Assembly (NCBI GenBank): GCA_964036665.1
Contig: OZ038526.1
Coordinates: forward strand, 12,586,001-12,650,000
DNA from: Gordius sp. MW1
Taxonomy: Eukaryota; Nematomorpha; Gordioida; Gordea; Gordiidae
Reading direction: 5' to 3'
Length of the DNA: 64,000 bases
Part shown: positions 24,741 through 38,175 of the stretch, piece by piece
How positions within the stretch are numbered: position 1 is the stretch's first letter
Layout: every line of letters begins with the position of its first letter
Made by a program: the position numbers and the translations under genes
Notes under the pieces: model-generated
The model's input: only the letters and a program-made list of their open reading frames with translations
Told to the model about the DNA's origin: nothing
The model's database searches: none

Positions 24741-26119
24741 GCAGTTTTTAAAAATTAAGCACTCACGTTGCGATACAACAAACTAATCGCAACAATAAAA
24801 CGTTGTCTTTTGTCAAAATGATAGTTCTCGCAGCTTAAAACCTCTTTTCGGAAGTCAATCGAGGATAATAGGATTCTCAAATTGGCTTACTTTTATATAT
24901 TTTTTCATGCTCTTTCACATAGAATCGAAAAAAATAAATATTTTTACCTCAAAATTTTTCACATATTTTTCTTTGAACCGTATTCATCCGATAAAAGTTG
25001 TCGTTTTCAGAAGTGGTTTCTATGATCCCAAGTAAAAATTTATCAGAATCTAAAAACTATTACTTTGAAATCATGATCGCATAGAGCAGTTTTCAAAAAT
25101 TAAGCACTCACGTTGCGATACAACAAACTAATCGCCACAATAAAACATTGTCTTTTGTCAAAATGATAGTTCTCGCAGCTTAAAACCTCTTTTCGGAAAT
25201 CAATCGATGATAATAGGATTCTCAAATAGGCTTACTTTTATATATTTTTTCATGCTCTTTCACATAGAATCGAAAAAAATAAATATTTTTACCTCAAAAT
25301 TTTTCACATATTTTTCTTTGAACCGTATTCATCCGATAAAAGTTGTCGTTTTCAGACGTGGTTCTATGATCCCAAGTAAAAATTTATCAGAATCTAAAAA
25401 CTATTACTTTGAAATCATGATCGCATAGAGCAGTTTTCAAAAATTAAGCACTCACGTTGCGATACAACAAACTAATCGCATTTTTAAAACGTTGTCTTTT
25501 GTCAAAATGATAGTTCTCGCAGCTTAAAACCTCTTTTCGGAAGTCAATCGAGGATAATAGGATTCTCAAATTGGTTTACTTTTATATATTTTTTCATGCT
25601 CTTTCACATAGAATCGAAAAAAATAAATATTTTTACCTCAAAATTTTTCACATATTTTTCTTTGAACCGTATTCATCCGATGAAAGTTGTCGTTTTCAGA
25701 CGTGGTTTCTATGATCCCAAGTAAAAATTTATCAGAGTTTCAAAACTATTACTTTGAAATCATGATCGCATAGAGCAGTTTTTAAAAATTAAGCACTCAC
25801 GTTGCGATACAACAAACTAATCGCAATAATAAAACGTTGTCTTTTATCAAAATGATAGTTCTCGCAGCTTAAAACCTCTTTTCGGAAGTCAAACGAGGAT
25901 AATAGGATTCTCAAATTGGCTTACTTTTATATATTTTTTCATGCTCTTTCACATAGAATCGAAAAAAATAAATATTTTTACCTCAAAATTTTTACCATAT
26001 TTTTCTTTGAACCGTATTCATCCGATGAAAGTTGTCGTTTTCAGACGTGGTTTCTATGATCCCAAGTAAAAATTTATCAGAATCTAAAAACTATTACTTT
26101 GAAATCATGATCGCATAGA

Positions 26120-28187
26120 GCAGTTTTGAAAAATTAAGCACTCACGTTGCGATACAACAAACTAATCGCAACATTAAAACGTTGTCTTTTGTCAAAATGA
26201 TAGTTCTCGCAGCTTAAAACCTCTTTTCGGAAGTTATCGATGATAATAGGATTCTCAAATTGGCTTACTTTTATATATTTTTTCATGCTCTTTCACATAG
26301 AATCGAAAAAAATAAATATTTTTACCTCAAAATTTTTCACATATTTTTCTTTGAACCGTATTCATCCGATGAAAGTTGTCGTTTTCAGACGTGGTTTCTA
26401 TGATCCCAAGTAAAAATTTATCAGAATCTAAAAACTATTACTTTGAAATCATGATCGCATAGAGCAGTTTTCAAAAATTAAGCATTCACGTTGCGATACA
26501 ACAAACTAATCGCATTTTTAAAACGTTGTCTTTTGTCAAAATGATAGTTCTCGCAGCTTAAAACCTCTTTTCGGAAGTCAATCGAGGATAATAGGATTCT
26601 CAAATTGGTTTACTTTTATATAGTTTTTCATGCTCTTTCACATAGAATCGAAAAAAATAAATATTTTTACCTCAAAATTTTTCACATATTTTTCTTTGAA
26701 CCGTATTCATCCGATGAAAGTTGTCGTTTTCAGACGTGGTTTCTATGATCCCAAGTAAAAATTTATCAGAGTTTAAAAACTATTACTTTGAAATCATGAT
26801 CGCATAGAGCAGTTTTTAAAAATTAAGCACTCACGTTGCGATACAACAAACTAATCGCAACAATAAAACGTTGTCTTTTGTCAAAATGATAGTTCTCGCA
26901 GCTTAAAACCTCTTTTCGGAAGTCAAACGAGGATAATAGGATTCTCAAATTGGCTTACTTTTATATATTTTTTCATGCTCTTTCACATAGAATCGAAAAA
27001 AATAAATATTTTTACCTCAAAATTTTTCACATATTTTTCTTTGAACCGTATTCATCCGATGAAAGTTGTCGTTTTCAGACGTGGTTTCTATGATCCCAAG
27101 TAAAAATTTATCAGAATCTAAAAACTATTACTTTGAAATCATGATCGCATAGAGCAGTTTTCAGAAATTAAGCAATCACGTTGCGATACAATAAACTAAT
27201 CGCAACAATAAAACGTTGTCTTTTGTCAAAATGATTGTTCTCGCAGCTTAAAACCTCTTTTCGGAAGTCAATCGAGGATAATAGGATTCTCAAATTGGCT
27301 TACTTTTATATATTTTTTCATGCTCTTTCACATAGAATTGAAAAAAATAAATATTTTTGCCTCAAAATTTTTCACATATTTTTCTTTTAACCGTATTCAT
27401 CCGATGAAAGTTGTCGTTTTCAGACGTGGTTTCTATGATCCCAAGTAAAAATTTATCAGAATCTAAAAACTATTACTTTGAAATCATGATCGCATAGAGC
27501 AGTTTTTAAAAATTAACACTCACGTTGCGATACAACAAACTAATCGCCACAATAAAACGTTGTCTTTTGTCAAAATGATAGTTCACGCAGCTTAAAACCT
27601 CTTTTCGGAAGTCAATCGAGGATAATATGATTCTCAAATTGGCTTAATTTTCTATATTTTTTCATGCTCTTTCACATAGAATCAAAAAAAATAAATATTT
27701 TTACCTCAAAATTTTTCACATATTTTTCTTTGAACCGTATTCATCCGATGAAAGTTGTCGTTTTCAGACGTGGTTTCTATGATCCCAAGTAAAAATTTAT
27801 CAGAATCTAAAAACTATTACTTTGAAATCATGATCGCATAGAGCAGTTTTCAAAAATTAAGCACTCACGTTGCGATACAACAAACTAATCGCAACAATAA
27901 AACTTTGTCTTTTGTCAAAATGATAGTTCTCGCAGCTTAAAACCTCTTTTCGGAAATCAATCGAGGATAATAGGATTCTCAAATTGGCTTACTTTTATAT
28001 ATTTTTTCATGCTCTTTCACATAGAATCAAAATAAATAAATATTTTTACCTCAAAATTTTTCACATATTTTTCTTTGAACCGTATTCATCCGATGAAAGT
28101 TGTCGTTTTCAGACGTGGTTTCTATGATCCCAAGTAAAAATTTATCAGAATCTAAAAACTATTACTTTGAAATCATGATCGCATAGA
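26120..28187 (+). repeat. 6-monomer HOR (2068 bp), U1 copy a
   Basis: Monomers start at 26120, 26464, 26809, 27154, 27499 and 27843. Signatures in order: gaaaaatt with agttatcgatg; gcattcacg with cgcattttt and gagtttaaaa; gtttttaaaaatt with tcaaacgagg; cagaaatt with aatcacg, aattgaaa and cttttaaccg; ttaacactc with gttcacgc, ataatatg and ttaattttc; aaactttg with ggaaatc and caaaataaataaat. Private variants are tatagttttt in the second monomer and gattgttc in the fourth. Confidence 0.92.
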
Positions 28188-30255
28188 GCAGTTTTGAAAA
28201 ATTAAGCACTCACGTTGCGATACAACAAACTAATCGCAACATTAAAACGTTGTCTTTTGTCAAAATGATAGTTCTCGCAGCTTAAAACCTCTTTTCGGAA
28301 GTTATCGATGATAATAGGATTCTCAAATTGGCTTACTTTTATATATTTTTTCATGCTCTTTCACATAGAATCGAAAAAAATAAATATTTTTACCTCAAAA
28401 TTTTTCACATATTTTTCTTTGAACCGTATTCATCCGATGAAAGTTGTCGTTTTCAGACGTGGTTTCTATGATCCCAAGTAAAAATTTATCAGAATCTAAA
28501 AACTATTACTTTGAAATCATGATCGCATAGAGCAGTTTTCAAAAATTAAGCATTCACGTTGCGATACAACAAACTAATCGCATTTTTAAAACGTTGTCTT
28601 TTGTCAAAATGATAGTTCTCGCAGCTTAAAACCTCTTTTCGGAAGTCAATCGAGGATAATAGGATTCTCAAATTGGTTTACTTTTATATATTTTTTCATG
28701 CTCTTTCACATAGAATCGAAAAAAATAAATATTTTTACCTCAAAATTTTTCACATATTTTTCTTTGAACCGTATTCATCCGATGAAAGTTGTCGTTTTCA
28801 GACGTGGTTTCTATGATCCCAAGTAAAAATTTATCAGAGTTTAAAAACTATTACTTTGAAATCATGATCGCATAGAGCAGTTTTTAAAAATTAAGCACTC
28901 ACGTTGCGATACAACAAACTAATCGCAACAATAAAACGTTGTCTTTTGTCAAAATGATAGTTCTCGCAGCTTAAAACCTCTTTTCGGAAGTCAAACGAGG
29001 ATAATAGGATTCTCAAATTGGCTTACTTTTATATATTTTTTCATGCTCTTTCACATAGAATCGAAAAAAATAAATATTTTTACCTCAAAATTTTTCACAT
29101 ATTTTTCTTTGAACCGTATTCATCCGATGAAAGTTGTCGTTTTCAGACGTGGTTTCTATGATCCCAAGTAAAAATTTATCAGAATCTAAAAACTATTACT
29201 TTGAAATCATGATCGCATAGAGCAGTTTTCAGAAATTAAGCAATCACGTTGCGATACAATAAACTAATCGCAACAATAAAACGTTGTCTTTTGTCAAAAT
29301 GATAGTTCTCGCAGCTTAAAACCTCTTTTCGGAAGTCAATCAAGGATAATAGGATTCTCAAATTGGCTTACTTTTATATATTTTTTCATGCTCTTTCACA
29401 TAGAATTGAAAAAAATAAATATTTTTGCCTCAAAATTTTTCACATATTTTTCTTTTAACCGTATTCATCCGATGAAAGTTGTCGTTTTCAGACGTGGTTT
29501 CTATGATCCCAAGTAAAAATTTATCAGAATCTAAAAACTATTACTTTGAAATCATGATCGCATAGAGCAGTTTTTAAAAATTAACACTCACGTTGCGATA
29601 CAACAAACTAATCGCCACAATAAAACGTTGTCTTTTGTCAAAATGATAGTTCACGCAGCTTAAAACCTCTTTTCGGAAGTCAATCGAGGATAATATGATT
29701 CTCAAATTGGCTTAATTTTCTATATTTTTTCATGCTCTTTCACATAGAATCAAAAAAAATAAATATTTTTACCTCAAAATTTTTCACATATTTTTCTTTG
29801 AACCGTATTCATCCGATGAAAGTTGTCGTTTTCAGACGTGGTTTCTATGATCCCAAGTAAAAATTTATCAGAATCTAAAAACTATTACTTTGAAATCATG
29901 ATCGCATAGAGCAGTTTTCAAAAATTAAGCACTCACGTTGCGATACAACAAACTAATCGCAACAATAAAACTTTGTCTTTTGTCAAAATGATAGTTCTCG
30001 CAGCTTAAAACCTCTTTTCGGAAATCAATCGAGGATAATAGGATTCTCAAATTGGCTTACTTTTATATATTTTTTCATGCTCTTTCACATAGAATCAAAA
30101 TAAATAAATATTTTTACCTCAAAATTTTTCACATATTTTTCTTTGAACCGTATTCATCCGATGAAAGTTGTCGTTTTCAGACGTGATTTCTATGATCCCA
30201 AGTAAAAATTTATCAGAATCTAAAAACTATTACTTTGAAATCATGATCGCATAGA
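28188..30255 (+). repeat. 6-monomer HOR (2068 bp), U1 copy b
   Basis: The same six signatures are displaced by exactly 2068 bp. Differences from the copy to its left: tatatattttt instead of tatagttttt, gatagttc instead of gattgttc, caatcaagg instead of caatcgagg, and gacgtgatttc in the last monomer. All four reappear in the second 6-mer of U2, so the two 6-mers had already diverged when the 12-kb unit was copied. Confidence 0.92.
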
Positions 30256-33013
30256 GCAGTTTTCAAAAATTAAGCACTCACGTTGCGATACAACAAACTA
30301 ATCGCATTTTTAAAACGTTGTCTTTTGTCAAAATGATAGTTCTCGCAGCTTAAAACCTCTTTTCGGAAGTCAATCGAGGATAATAGGATTCTCAAATTGG
30401 TTTACTTTTATATATTTTTTCATGCTCTTTCACATAGAATCGAAAAAAATAAATATTTTTACCTCAAAATTTTTCACATATTTTTCTTTGAACCGTATTC
30501 ATCCGATGAAAGTTGTCGTTTTCAGACGTGGTTTCTATGATCCCAAGTAAAAATTTATCAGAGTTTAAAAACTATTACTTTGAAATCATGATCGCATAGA
30601 GCAGTTTTTAAAAATTAAGCACTCACGTTGCGATACAACAAACTAATCGCAACAATAAAACGTTGTCTTTTGTCAAAATGATAGTTCTCGCAGCTTAAAA
30701 CCTCTTTTCGGAAGTCAAACGAGGATAATAGGATTCTCAAATTGGCTTACTTTTATATATTATTTTATGCTCTTTCACATAGAATCGAAAAAAATAAATA
30801 TTTTTACCTCAAAATTTTTCACATATTTTTCTTTGAACCGTATTCATCCGATGAAAGTTGTCGTTTTCAGACGTGGTTTCTATGATCCCAAGTAAAAATT
30901 TATCAGAATCTAAAAACTATTACTTTGAAATCATGATCGCATAGAGCAGTTTTCAAAAATTAAGCAATCACGTTGCGATACAATAAACTAATCGCAACAA
31001 TAAAACGTTGTCTTTTGTCAAAATGATAGTTCTCGCAGCTTAAAACCTCTTTTCGGAAGTCAATCGAGGATAATAGGATTCTCAAATTGGCTTACTTTTA
31101 TATATTTTTTCATGCTCTTTCACATAGAATCGAAAAAAATAAATATTTTTGCCTCAAAATTTTTCACATATTTTTCTTTGAACCGTATTCATCCGATGAA
31201 AGTTGTCGTTTTCAGACGTGGTTTCTATGATCCCAAGTAAAAATTTATCAGAATCTAAAAACTATTACTTTGAAATCATGATCGCATAGAGCAGTTTTTA
31301 AAAATTAAGCACTCACGTTGCGATACAACAAACTAATTGCATTTTTAAAACGTTGTCTTTTGTCAAAATGATAGTTCTCGCAGCTTAAAACCTCTTTTCG
31401 GAAGTCAATCGAGGATAATAGGATTCTCAAATTGGCTTACTTTTATATATTTTTTCATGCTCTTTCACATAGAATCGAAAAAAATAAATATTTTTACCTC
31501 AAAATTTTTAACATATTTTTCTTTGAACCGTGTTCATCCCATGAAAGTTGTCGTTTTCAAACGTGGTTTCTATGATCCCAAGTAAAAATTTATCAGAATT
31601 TAAAAACTATTACTTTGAAATCATGATCGCATAGAGCAGTTTTCAAAAATTAAGCAATCACGTTGCGATACAATAAACTAATCGCAACAATAAAACGTTG
31701 TCTTTTGTCAAAATGATAGTTCTCGCAGCTTAAAACCTCTTTTCGGAAGTCAATCGAGGATAATAGGATTCTCAAATTGGCTTACTTTTATATATTTTTT
31801 CATGCTCTTTCACATAGAATCGAAAAAAATAAATATTTTTGCCTCAAAATTTTTCACATATTTTTCTTTGAACCGTATTCATCCGATGAAAGTTGTCGTT
31901 TTCAGACGTAGTTTCTATGATCCCAAGTAAAAATTTATCAGAATCTAAAAACTATTACTTTGAAATCATGATCGCATAGAGCAGTTTTGAAAAATTAAGC
32001 ACTCACGTTGCGATACAACAAACTAATCGCAACATTAAAACGTTGTCTTTTGTCAAAATGATAGTTCTCGCAGCTTAAAACCTCTTTTCGGAAGTTATCG
32101 AGGATAATAGGATTCTCAAATTGGCTTACTTTTATATATTTTTTCATGCTCTTTCACATAGAATCGAAAAAAATAAATATTTTTATCTCAAAATTTTTCA
32201 CATATTTTTCTTTGAACCGTATTCATCTGATGAAAGCTGTCGTTTTCAGACGTGGTTTCTATGATCCCAAGTAAAATTTATCAGAATCTAAAAACTATTA
32301 CTTTGAAATCATGATCGCATAGAGCAGTTTTCAAAAATTAAGCACTCACGTTGCGATACAACAAACTAATCGCCACAATAAAACATTGTCTTTTGTCAAA
32401 ATGATAGTTCTCGCAGCTTAAAACCTCTTTTCGGAAGTCAATCGATGATAATAGGATTCTCAAATTGGCTTACTTTTATATATTTTTTCACGCTCTTTCA
32501 CATAGAATCGAAAAAAATAAATATTTTTACCTCAAAATTTTTCACATATTTTTCTTTGAACCGTATTCATCCGATGAAAGTTGTCGTTTTCAGACGTGGT
32601 TTCTATGATCCCAAGTAAAAATTTATCAGAATCTAAAAACTATTACTTTGAAATCATGATCGCATAGAGGAGTTTTCAAAAATTGAGCACTCACGTTGCG
32701 ATACAACAAACTAATCGCATTTTTAAAACGTTGTCTTTTGTCAAAAAGATAGTTCTCGCAGCTTAAAACCTCTTTTCGGAAGTCATTCGAGGATAATAGG
32801 ATTCTCAAATTGGTTTACTTTTATATATTTTTTCATGCTCTTTCACATAGAATCAAAAAAAATAAATATTTTTACCTCAAAATTTTTCACATATTTTTCT
32901 TTGAACCGTATTCATCCGATGAAAGTTGTCGTTTTCAGACGTGGTTTCTATGATCCCATGTAAAAATTTATCAGAATCTAAAAACTATTACTTTGAAATC
33001 ATGATCGCATAGA

Positions 33014-33352
33014 GCAGTTTTCAAAAATTAAGCACTCACGTTGCGATACAACAAACTAAACGCCACAATCTAACGTTGTCTTTTGTCAAAATGATAGTTC
33101 TCGCAGCTTAAAACCTCTTTTCGGAAGTCAATCGAGGATAATAGGATTCTCAAATTGGCTTACTTTTATATTTCATGCTCTTTCACATAGAATCGAAAAA
33201 ATAAATATTTTTGCCTCAAAATTTTTCACATATTTTTCTTTGAGCCGTATTCATCCGATGAAAGTTGTCGTTTTCAGACGTGGTTTCTATGATCCCAAGT
33301 AAAAATTTATCAGAATCTAAAAACTATTACTTTGAAATCATGATCGCATAGA
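33014..33352 (+). repeat. D-type monomer with shortened TA/T tract (339 bp)
   Basis: The monomer carries ctaaacgcc, caatctaacg and gagccg, as D. The usual acttttatat followed by a long T run is shortened to acttttatatttcatg at 33162-33177. The same shortening is in the equivalents at 44725 and 54720. Other lengths of this tract occur near 13555, 20765 and 33505, so it is an indel hotspot. Confidence 0.85.
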
Positions 33353-34384
33353 GCAGTTTTCAAAAATTAAGCACTCACGTTGCGATACAACAAACTAATC
33401 GCAACAATAAAACGTTGTCTTTTGTCAAAATGATAGTTCTCGCAGCTTAAAACCTCTTTTCGGAAGTTATCGAGGATAATAGGATTCTCAAATTGGCTTA
33501 CTTTTATATATATTTCATGCTCTTTCACATAGAATCGAAAAAAATAAATATTTTTACCTCAAAATTTTTCACATATTTTTCTTTGAACCGTATTCATCCG
33601 ATGAAAGTTGTCGTTTTCAGACGTGGTTTCTATGATCCCAAGTAAAAATTTATCAGAATCTAAAAACTATTACTCTGAAATCATGATCGCATAGAGCAGT
33701 TTTGAAAAATTAAGCACTCACGTTGCGATACAACAAACTAATCGCAACAATAAAACGTTGTCTTTTGTCAAAATGATAGTTCTCGCAGCTTAAAACCTCT
33801 TTTCGGAAGTCAAACGAGGATAATAGGATTCTCAAATTGGCTTACTTTTATATATTTTTTCATGCTCTTTCACATAGAATCGAAAAAAATAAATATTTTT
33901 ACCTCAAAATCTTTCACATATTTTTCTTTGAACCGTATTCATCCGATGAAAGTTGTCGTTTTCAGACGTGGTTCTATGATCCCAAGTAAAAATTTATCAG
34001 AATCTAAAAACTATTACTTTGAAATCATGATCGCATAGAGCAGTTTTCAAAAATTAAGCACTCACGTTGCGATACAACAAACTAATCGCCACAATAAAAC
34101 ATTGTCTTTTGTCAAAATGATAGTTCTCGCAGCTTAAAACCTCTTTTCGGAAGTCAAACGAGGATAATAGGATTCTCAAATTGGCTTACTTTTATATATT
34201 TTTTCATGCTCTTTCACATAGAATCGAAAAAAATAAATATTTTTACCTCAAAATTTTTCACATATTTTTCTTTGAACCGTATTCATCCGATGAAAGTTGT
34301 CGTTTTCAGACGTGGTTTCTATGATCCCAAGTAAAAATTTATCAGAATCTAAAAACTATTACTTTGAAATCATGATCGCATAGA

Positions 34385-35762
34385 GCAGTTTTCAAAAATT
34401 AAGCTCTCACGTTGCGATACAACAAGCTAATCGCAACAATAAAACGTTGTCTTTTGTCAAAATGATAGTTCTCGCAGCTTAAAACCTCTTTTCGGCAGTC
34501 AATCGATGATAATAGGATTCTCAAATAGGCTTACTTTTATATATTTTTTCATGCTCTTTCACATAGAATCGAAAAAAATAAATATTTTTACCTCAAAATT
34601 TTTCACATATTTTTCTTTGAACCGTATTCATCCGATGAAAGTTGTCGTTTTCAGACGTGGTTCTATGATCCCAAGTAAAAATTTATCAGAATCTAAAAAC
34701 TTTTACTTTGAAATCATGATCGCATAGAGCAGTTTTCAAAAATTAAGCACTCACGTTGCGATACAACAAACTAATCGCCACAATAAAACATTGTCTTTTG
34801 TCGAAATGATAGTTCTCGCAGCTTAAAACCTCTTTTCGGAAGTCAATCGATGATAATAGGATTCTCAAATTGGCTTACTTTTATATATTTTTTTATGCTC
34901 TTTTACATAGAATCGAAAAAAATAAATATTTTTACCTCAAAATTTTTCACATATTTTTCTTTGAACCGTATTCATCCGATGAAAGTTGTCGTTTTCAGAC
35001 GTGGTTTCTATGATCCCAAGTAAAAATTTATCAGAATCTAAAAACTATTACTTTGAAATCATGATCGCATAGAGGAGTTTTCAAAAATTAAGCACTCACG
35101 TTGCGATACAACAAACTAATCGCATTTTTAAAACGTTGTCTTTTGTCAAAATGATAGTTCTCGCAGCTTAAAACCTCTTTTCGGAAGTCAATCGAGGATA
35201 ATAGGATTCTCAAATTGGTTTACTTTTATATATTTTTTCATGCTCTTTCACATAGAATCAAAAAAAATAAATATTTTTACCTCAAAATTTTTCACATATT
35301 TTTCTTTGAACCGTATTCATCCGATGAAAGTTGTCGTTTTCAGACGTGGTTTCTATGATCTCAAGTAAAAATTTATCAGAATCTAAAATCTATTACTTTG
35401 AAATCATGATCGCATAGAGCAGTTATCAAAAATTAAGCACTCACGTTGCGATACAACAAACTAAACGCCACAATCTAACGTTGTCTTTTGTCAAAATGAT
35501 AGTTCTCGCAGCTTAAAACCTCTTTTCGGAAGTCAATCGAGGATAATAAGATTCTCAAATTGGCTTACTTTTATATATTTTTTCATGCTCTTTCACATAG
35601 AATCGAAAAAATAAATATTTTTGCCTCAAAATTTTTCACATATTTTTCTTTGAGCCGTATTCATCCGATGAAAGTTGTCGTTTTCAGACGTGGTTTCTAT
35701 GATCCCAAGTAAAAATTTATCAGAATCAAAAAACTATTACTTTGAAATCATGATCGCATAGA
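34385..35762 (+). repeat. 4-monomer HOR A-B-C-D (1378 bp), in U1
   Basis: A (34385): caagctaat, cggcagtc, aaatagg and shortened gtggttctatg. B (34729): aaacattg, gtcgaaatg, cgatgata and tttttttatgctc. C (35074): boundary gaggag, cgcattttt, ggtttac, gatctcaag and aaatctatt. D (35419): ctaaacgcc, caatctaacg, aataagattc, gagccg and aatcaaaaaac. An A-like monomer follows at 35763, with cgccac, aaacattg and ggaaatc but the same aaatagg. Confidence 0.88.
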
Positions 35763-38175
35763 GCAGTTTTCAAAAATTAAGCACTCACGTTGCGATACAA
35801 CAAACTAATCGCCACAATAAAACATTGTCTTTTGTCAAAATGATAGTTCTCGCAGCTTAAAACCTCTTTTCGGAAATCAATCGATGATAATAGGATTCTC
35901 AAATAGGCTTACTTTTATATATTTTTTCATGCTCTTTCACATAGAATCGAAAAAAATAAATATTTTTACCTCAAAATTTTTCACATATTTTTCTTTGAAC
36001 CGTATTCATCCGATAAAAGTTGTCGTTTTCAGACGTGGTTCTATGATCCCAAGTAAAAATTTATCAGAATCTAAAAACTATTACTTTGAAATCATGATCG
36101 CATAGAGCAGTTTTCAAAAATTAAGCACTCACGTTGCGATACAACAAACTAATCGCATTTTTAAAACGTTGTCTTTTGTCAAAATGATAGTTCTCGCAGC
36201 TTAAAACCTCTTTTCGGAAGTCAATCGAGGATAATAGGATTCTCAAATTGGTTTACTTTTATATATTTTTTCATGCTCTTTCACATAGAATCGAAAAAAA
36301 TAAATATTTTTACCTCAAAATTTTTCACATATTTTTCTTTGAACCGTATTCATCCGATGAAAGTTGTCGTTTTCAGACGTGGTTTCTATGATCCCAAGTA
36401 AAAATTTATCAGAATCTAAAAACTATTACTTTGAAATCATGATCGCATAGAGGAGTTTTCAAAAATTAAGCACTCACGTTGCGATACAACAAACTAATCG
36501 CATTTTTAAAACGTTGTCTTTTGTCAAAATGATAGTTCTCGCAGCTTAAAACCTCTTTTCGGAAGTCAATCGAGGATAATAGGATTCTCAAATTGGTTTA
36601 CTTTTATATATTTTTTCATGCTCTTTCACATAGAATCAAAAAAAATAAATATTTTTACCTCAAAATTTTTCACATATTTTTCTTTGAACCGTATTCATCC
36701 GATGAAAGTTGTCGTTTTCAGACGTGGTTTCTATGATCTCAAGTAAAAATTTATCAGAATCTAAAATCTATTACTTTGAAATCATGATCGCATAGAGCAG
36801 TTTTTAAAAATTAAGCACTCACGTTGCGATACAACAAACTAATCGCAACAATAAAACGTTGTCTTTTGTCAAAATGATAGTTCTCGCAGCTTAAAACCTC
36901 TTTTCGGAAGTCAATCGAGGATAATAGGATTCTCAAATTGGCTTACTTTTATATATTTTTTCATGCTCTTTCACATAGAATCGAAAAAAATAAATATTTT
37001 TACCTCAAAATTTTTCACATATTTTTCTTTGAACCGTATTCATCCGATAAAAGTTGTCGTTTTCAGAAGTGGTTTCTATGATCCCAAGTAAAAATTTATC
37101 AGAATCTAAAAACTATTACTTTGAAATCATGATCGCATAGAGCAGTTTTCAAAAATTAAGCACTCACGTTGCGATACAACAAACTAATCGCCACAATAAA
37201 ACATTGTCTTTTGTCAAAATGATAGTTCTCGCAGCTTAAAACCTCTTTTCGGAAATCAATCGATGATAATAGGATTCTCAAATAGGCTTACTTTTATATA
37301 TTTTTTCATGCTCTTTCACATAGAATCGAAAAAAATAAATATTTTTACCTCAAAATTTTTCACATATTTTTCTTTGAACCGTATTCATCCGATAAAAGTT
37401 GTCGTTTTCAGACGTGGTTCTATGATCCCAAGTAAAAATTTATCAGAATCTAAAAACTATTACTTTGAAATCATGATCGCATAGAGCAGTTTTCAAAAAT
37501 TAAGCACTCACGTTGCGATACAACAAACTAATCGCATTTTTAAAACGTTGTCTTTTGTCAAAATGATAGTTCTCGCAGCTTAAAACCTCTTTTCGGAAGT
37601 CAATCGAGGATAATAGGATTCTCAAATTGGTTTACTTTTATATATTTTTTCATGCTCTTTCACATAGAATCGAAAAAAATAAATATTTTTACCTCAAAAT
37701 TTTTCACATATTTTTCTTTGAACCGTATTCATCCGATGAAAGTTGTCGTTTTCAGACGTGGTTTCTATGATCCCAAGTAAAAATTTATCAGAGTTTCAAA
37801 ACTATTACTTTGAAATCATGATCGCATAGAGCAGTTTTTAAAAATTAAGCACTCACGTTGCGATACAACAAACTAATCGCAATAATAAAACGTTGTCTTT
37901 TATCAAAATGATAGTTCTCGCAGCTTAAAACCTCTTTTCGGAAGTCAAACGAGGATAATAGGATTCTCAAATTGGCTTACTTTTATATATTTTTTCATGC
38001 TCTTTCACATAGAATCGAAAAAAATAAATATTTTTACCTCAAAATTTTTACCATATTTTTCTTTGAACCGTATTCATCCGATGAAAGTTGTCGTTTTCAG
38101 ACGTGGTTTCTATGATCCCAAGTAAAAATTTATCAGAATCTAAAAACTATTACTTTGAAATCATGATCGCATAGA

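Larger units (their letters stand above)
24741..36796 (+). repeat. Large HOR copy U1 (12056 bp, 35 monomers)
   Basis: The unit runs from a monomer with gataaaagttg and cagaagtgg (24741) to a monomer with gatctcaag and aaatctatt (36452), and it restarts at 36797. Landmark pairs at an offset of exactly 12056 include 25086/37142, 26120/38176, 27499/39555, 29567/41623 and 30256/42312. Order inside: an aaatagg monomer, a cgcattttt monomer, a cgcaataat monomer, two 6-mers, a mixed section (30256-34384), then the A-B-C-D 4-mer and an A-type monomer. This much larger unit contains the 6-mer and 4-mer units. Confidence 0.88.

Noticed and set aside
25207..25428. A recurring 73-codon plus-strand frame starting at cgATGataatagg, seen also at 34506, 35884, 37263, 45875, 47253, 48977, 55180, 56557, 58193, 59571, 61207 and 62585
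   Set aside because: It exists only in A-type monomers, where a g-to-t change creates the ATG and loss of one T in gtggttctatg shifts past stops. It is copied with the HOR, the composition is that of the satellite, and there is no recognisable domain. It is a chance frame.
32626..32808. A 60-codon minus-strand frame, repeated at 44337 and 54332
   Set aside because: It is open only in one C-like monomer type (aattgagc, aaaaagatag, agtcattcg) present once in each large unit, and its recurrence follows from the HOR itself.
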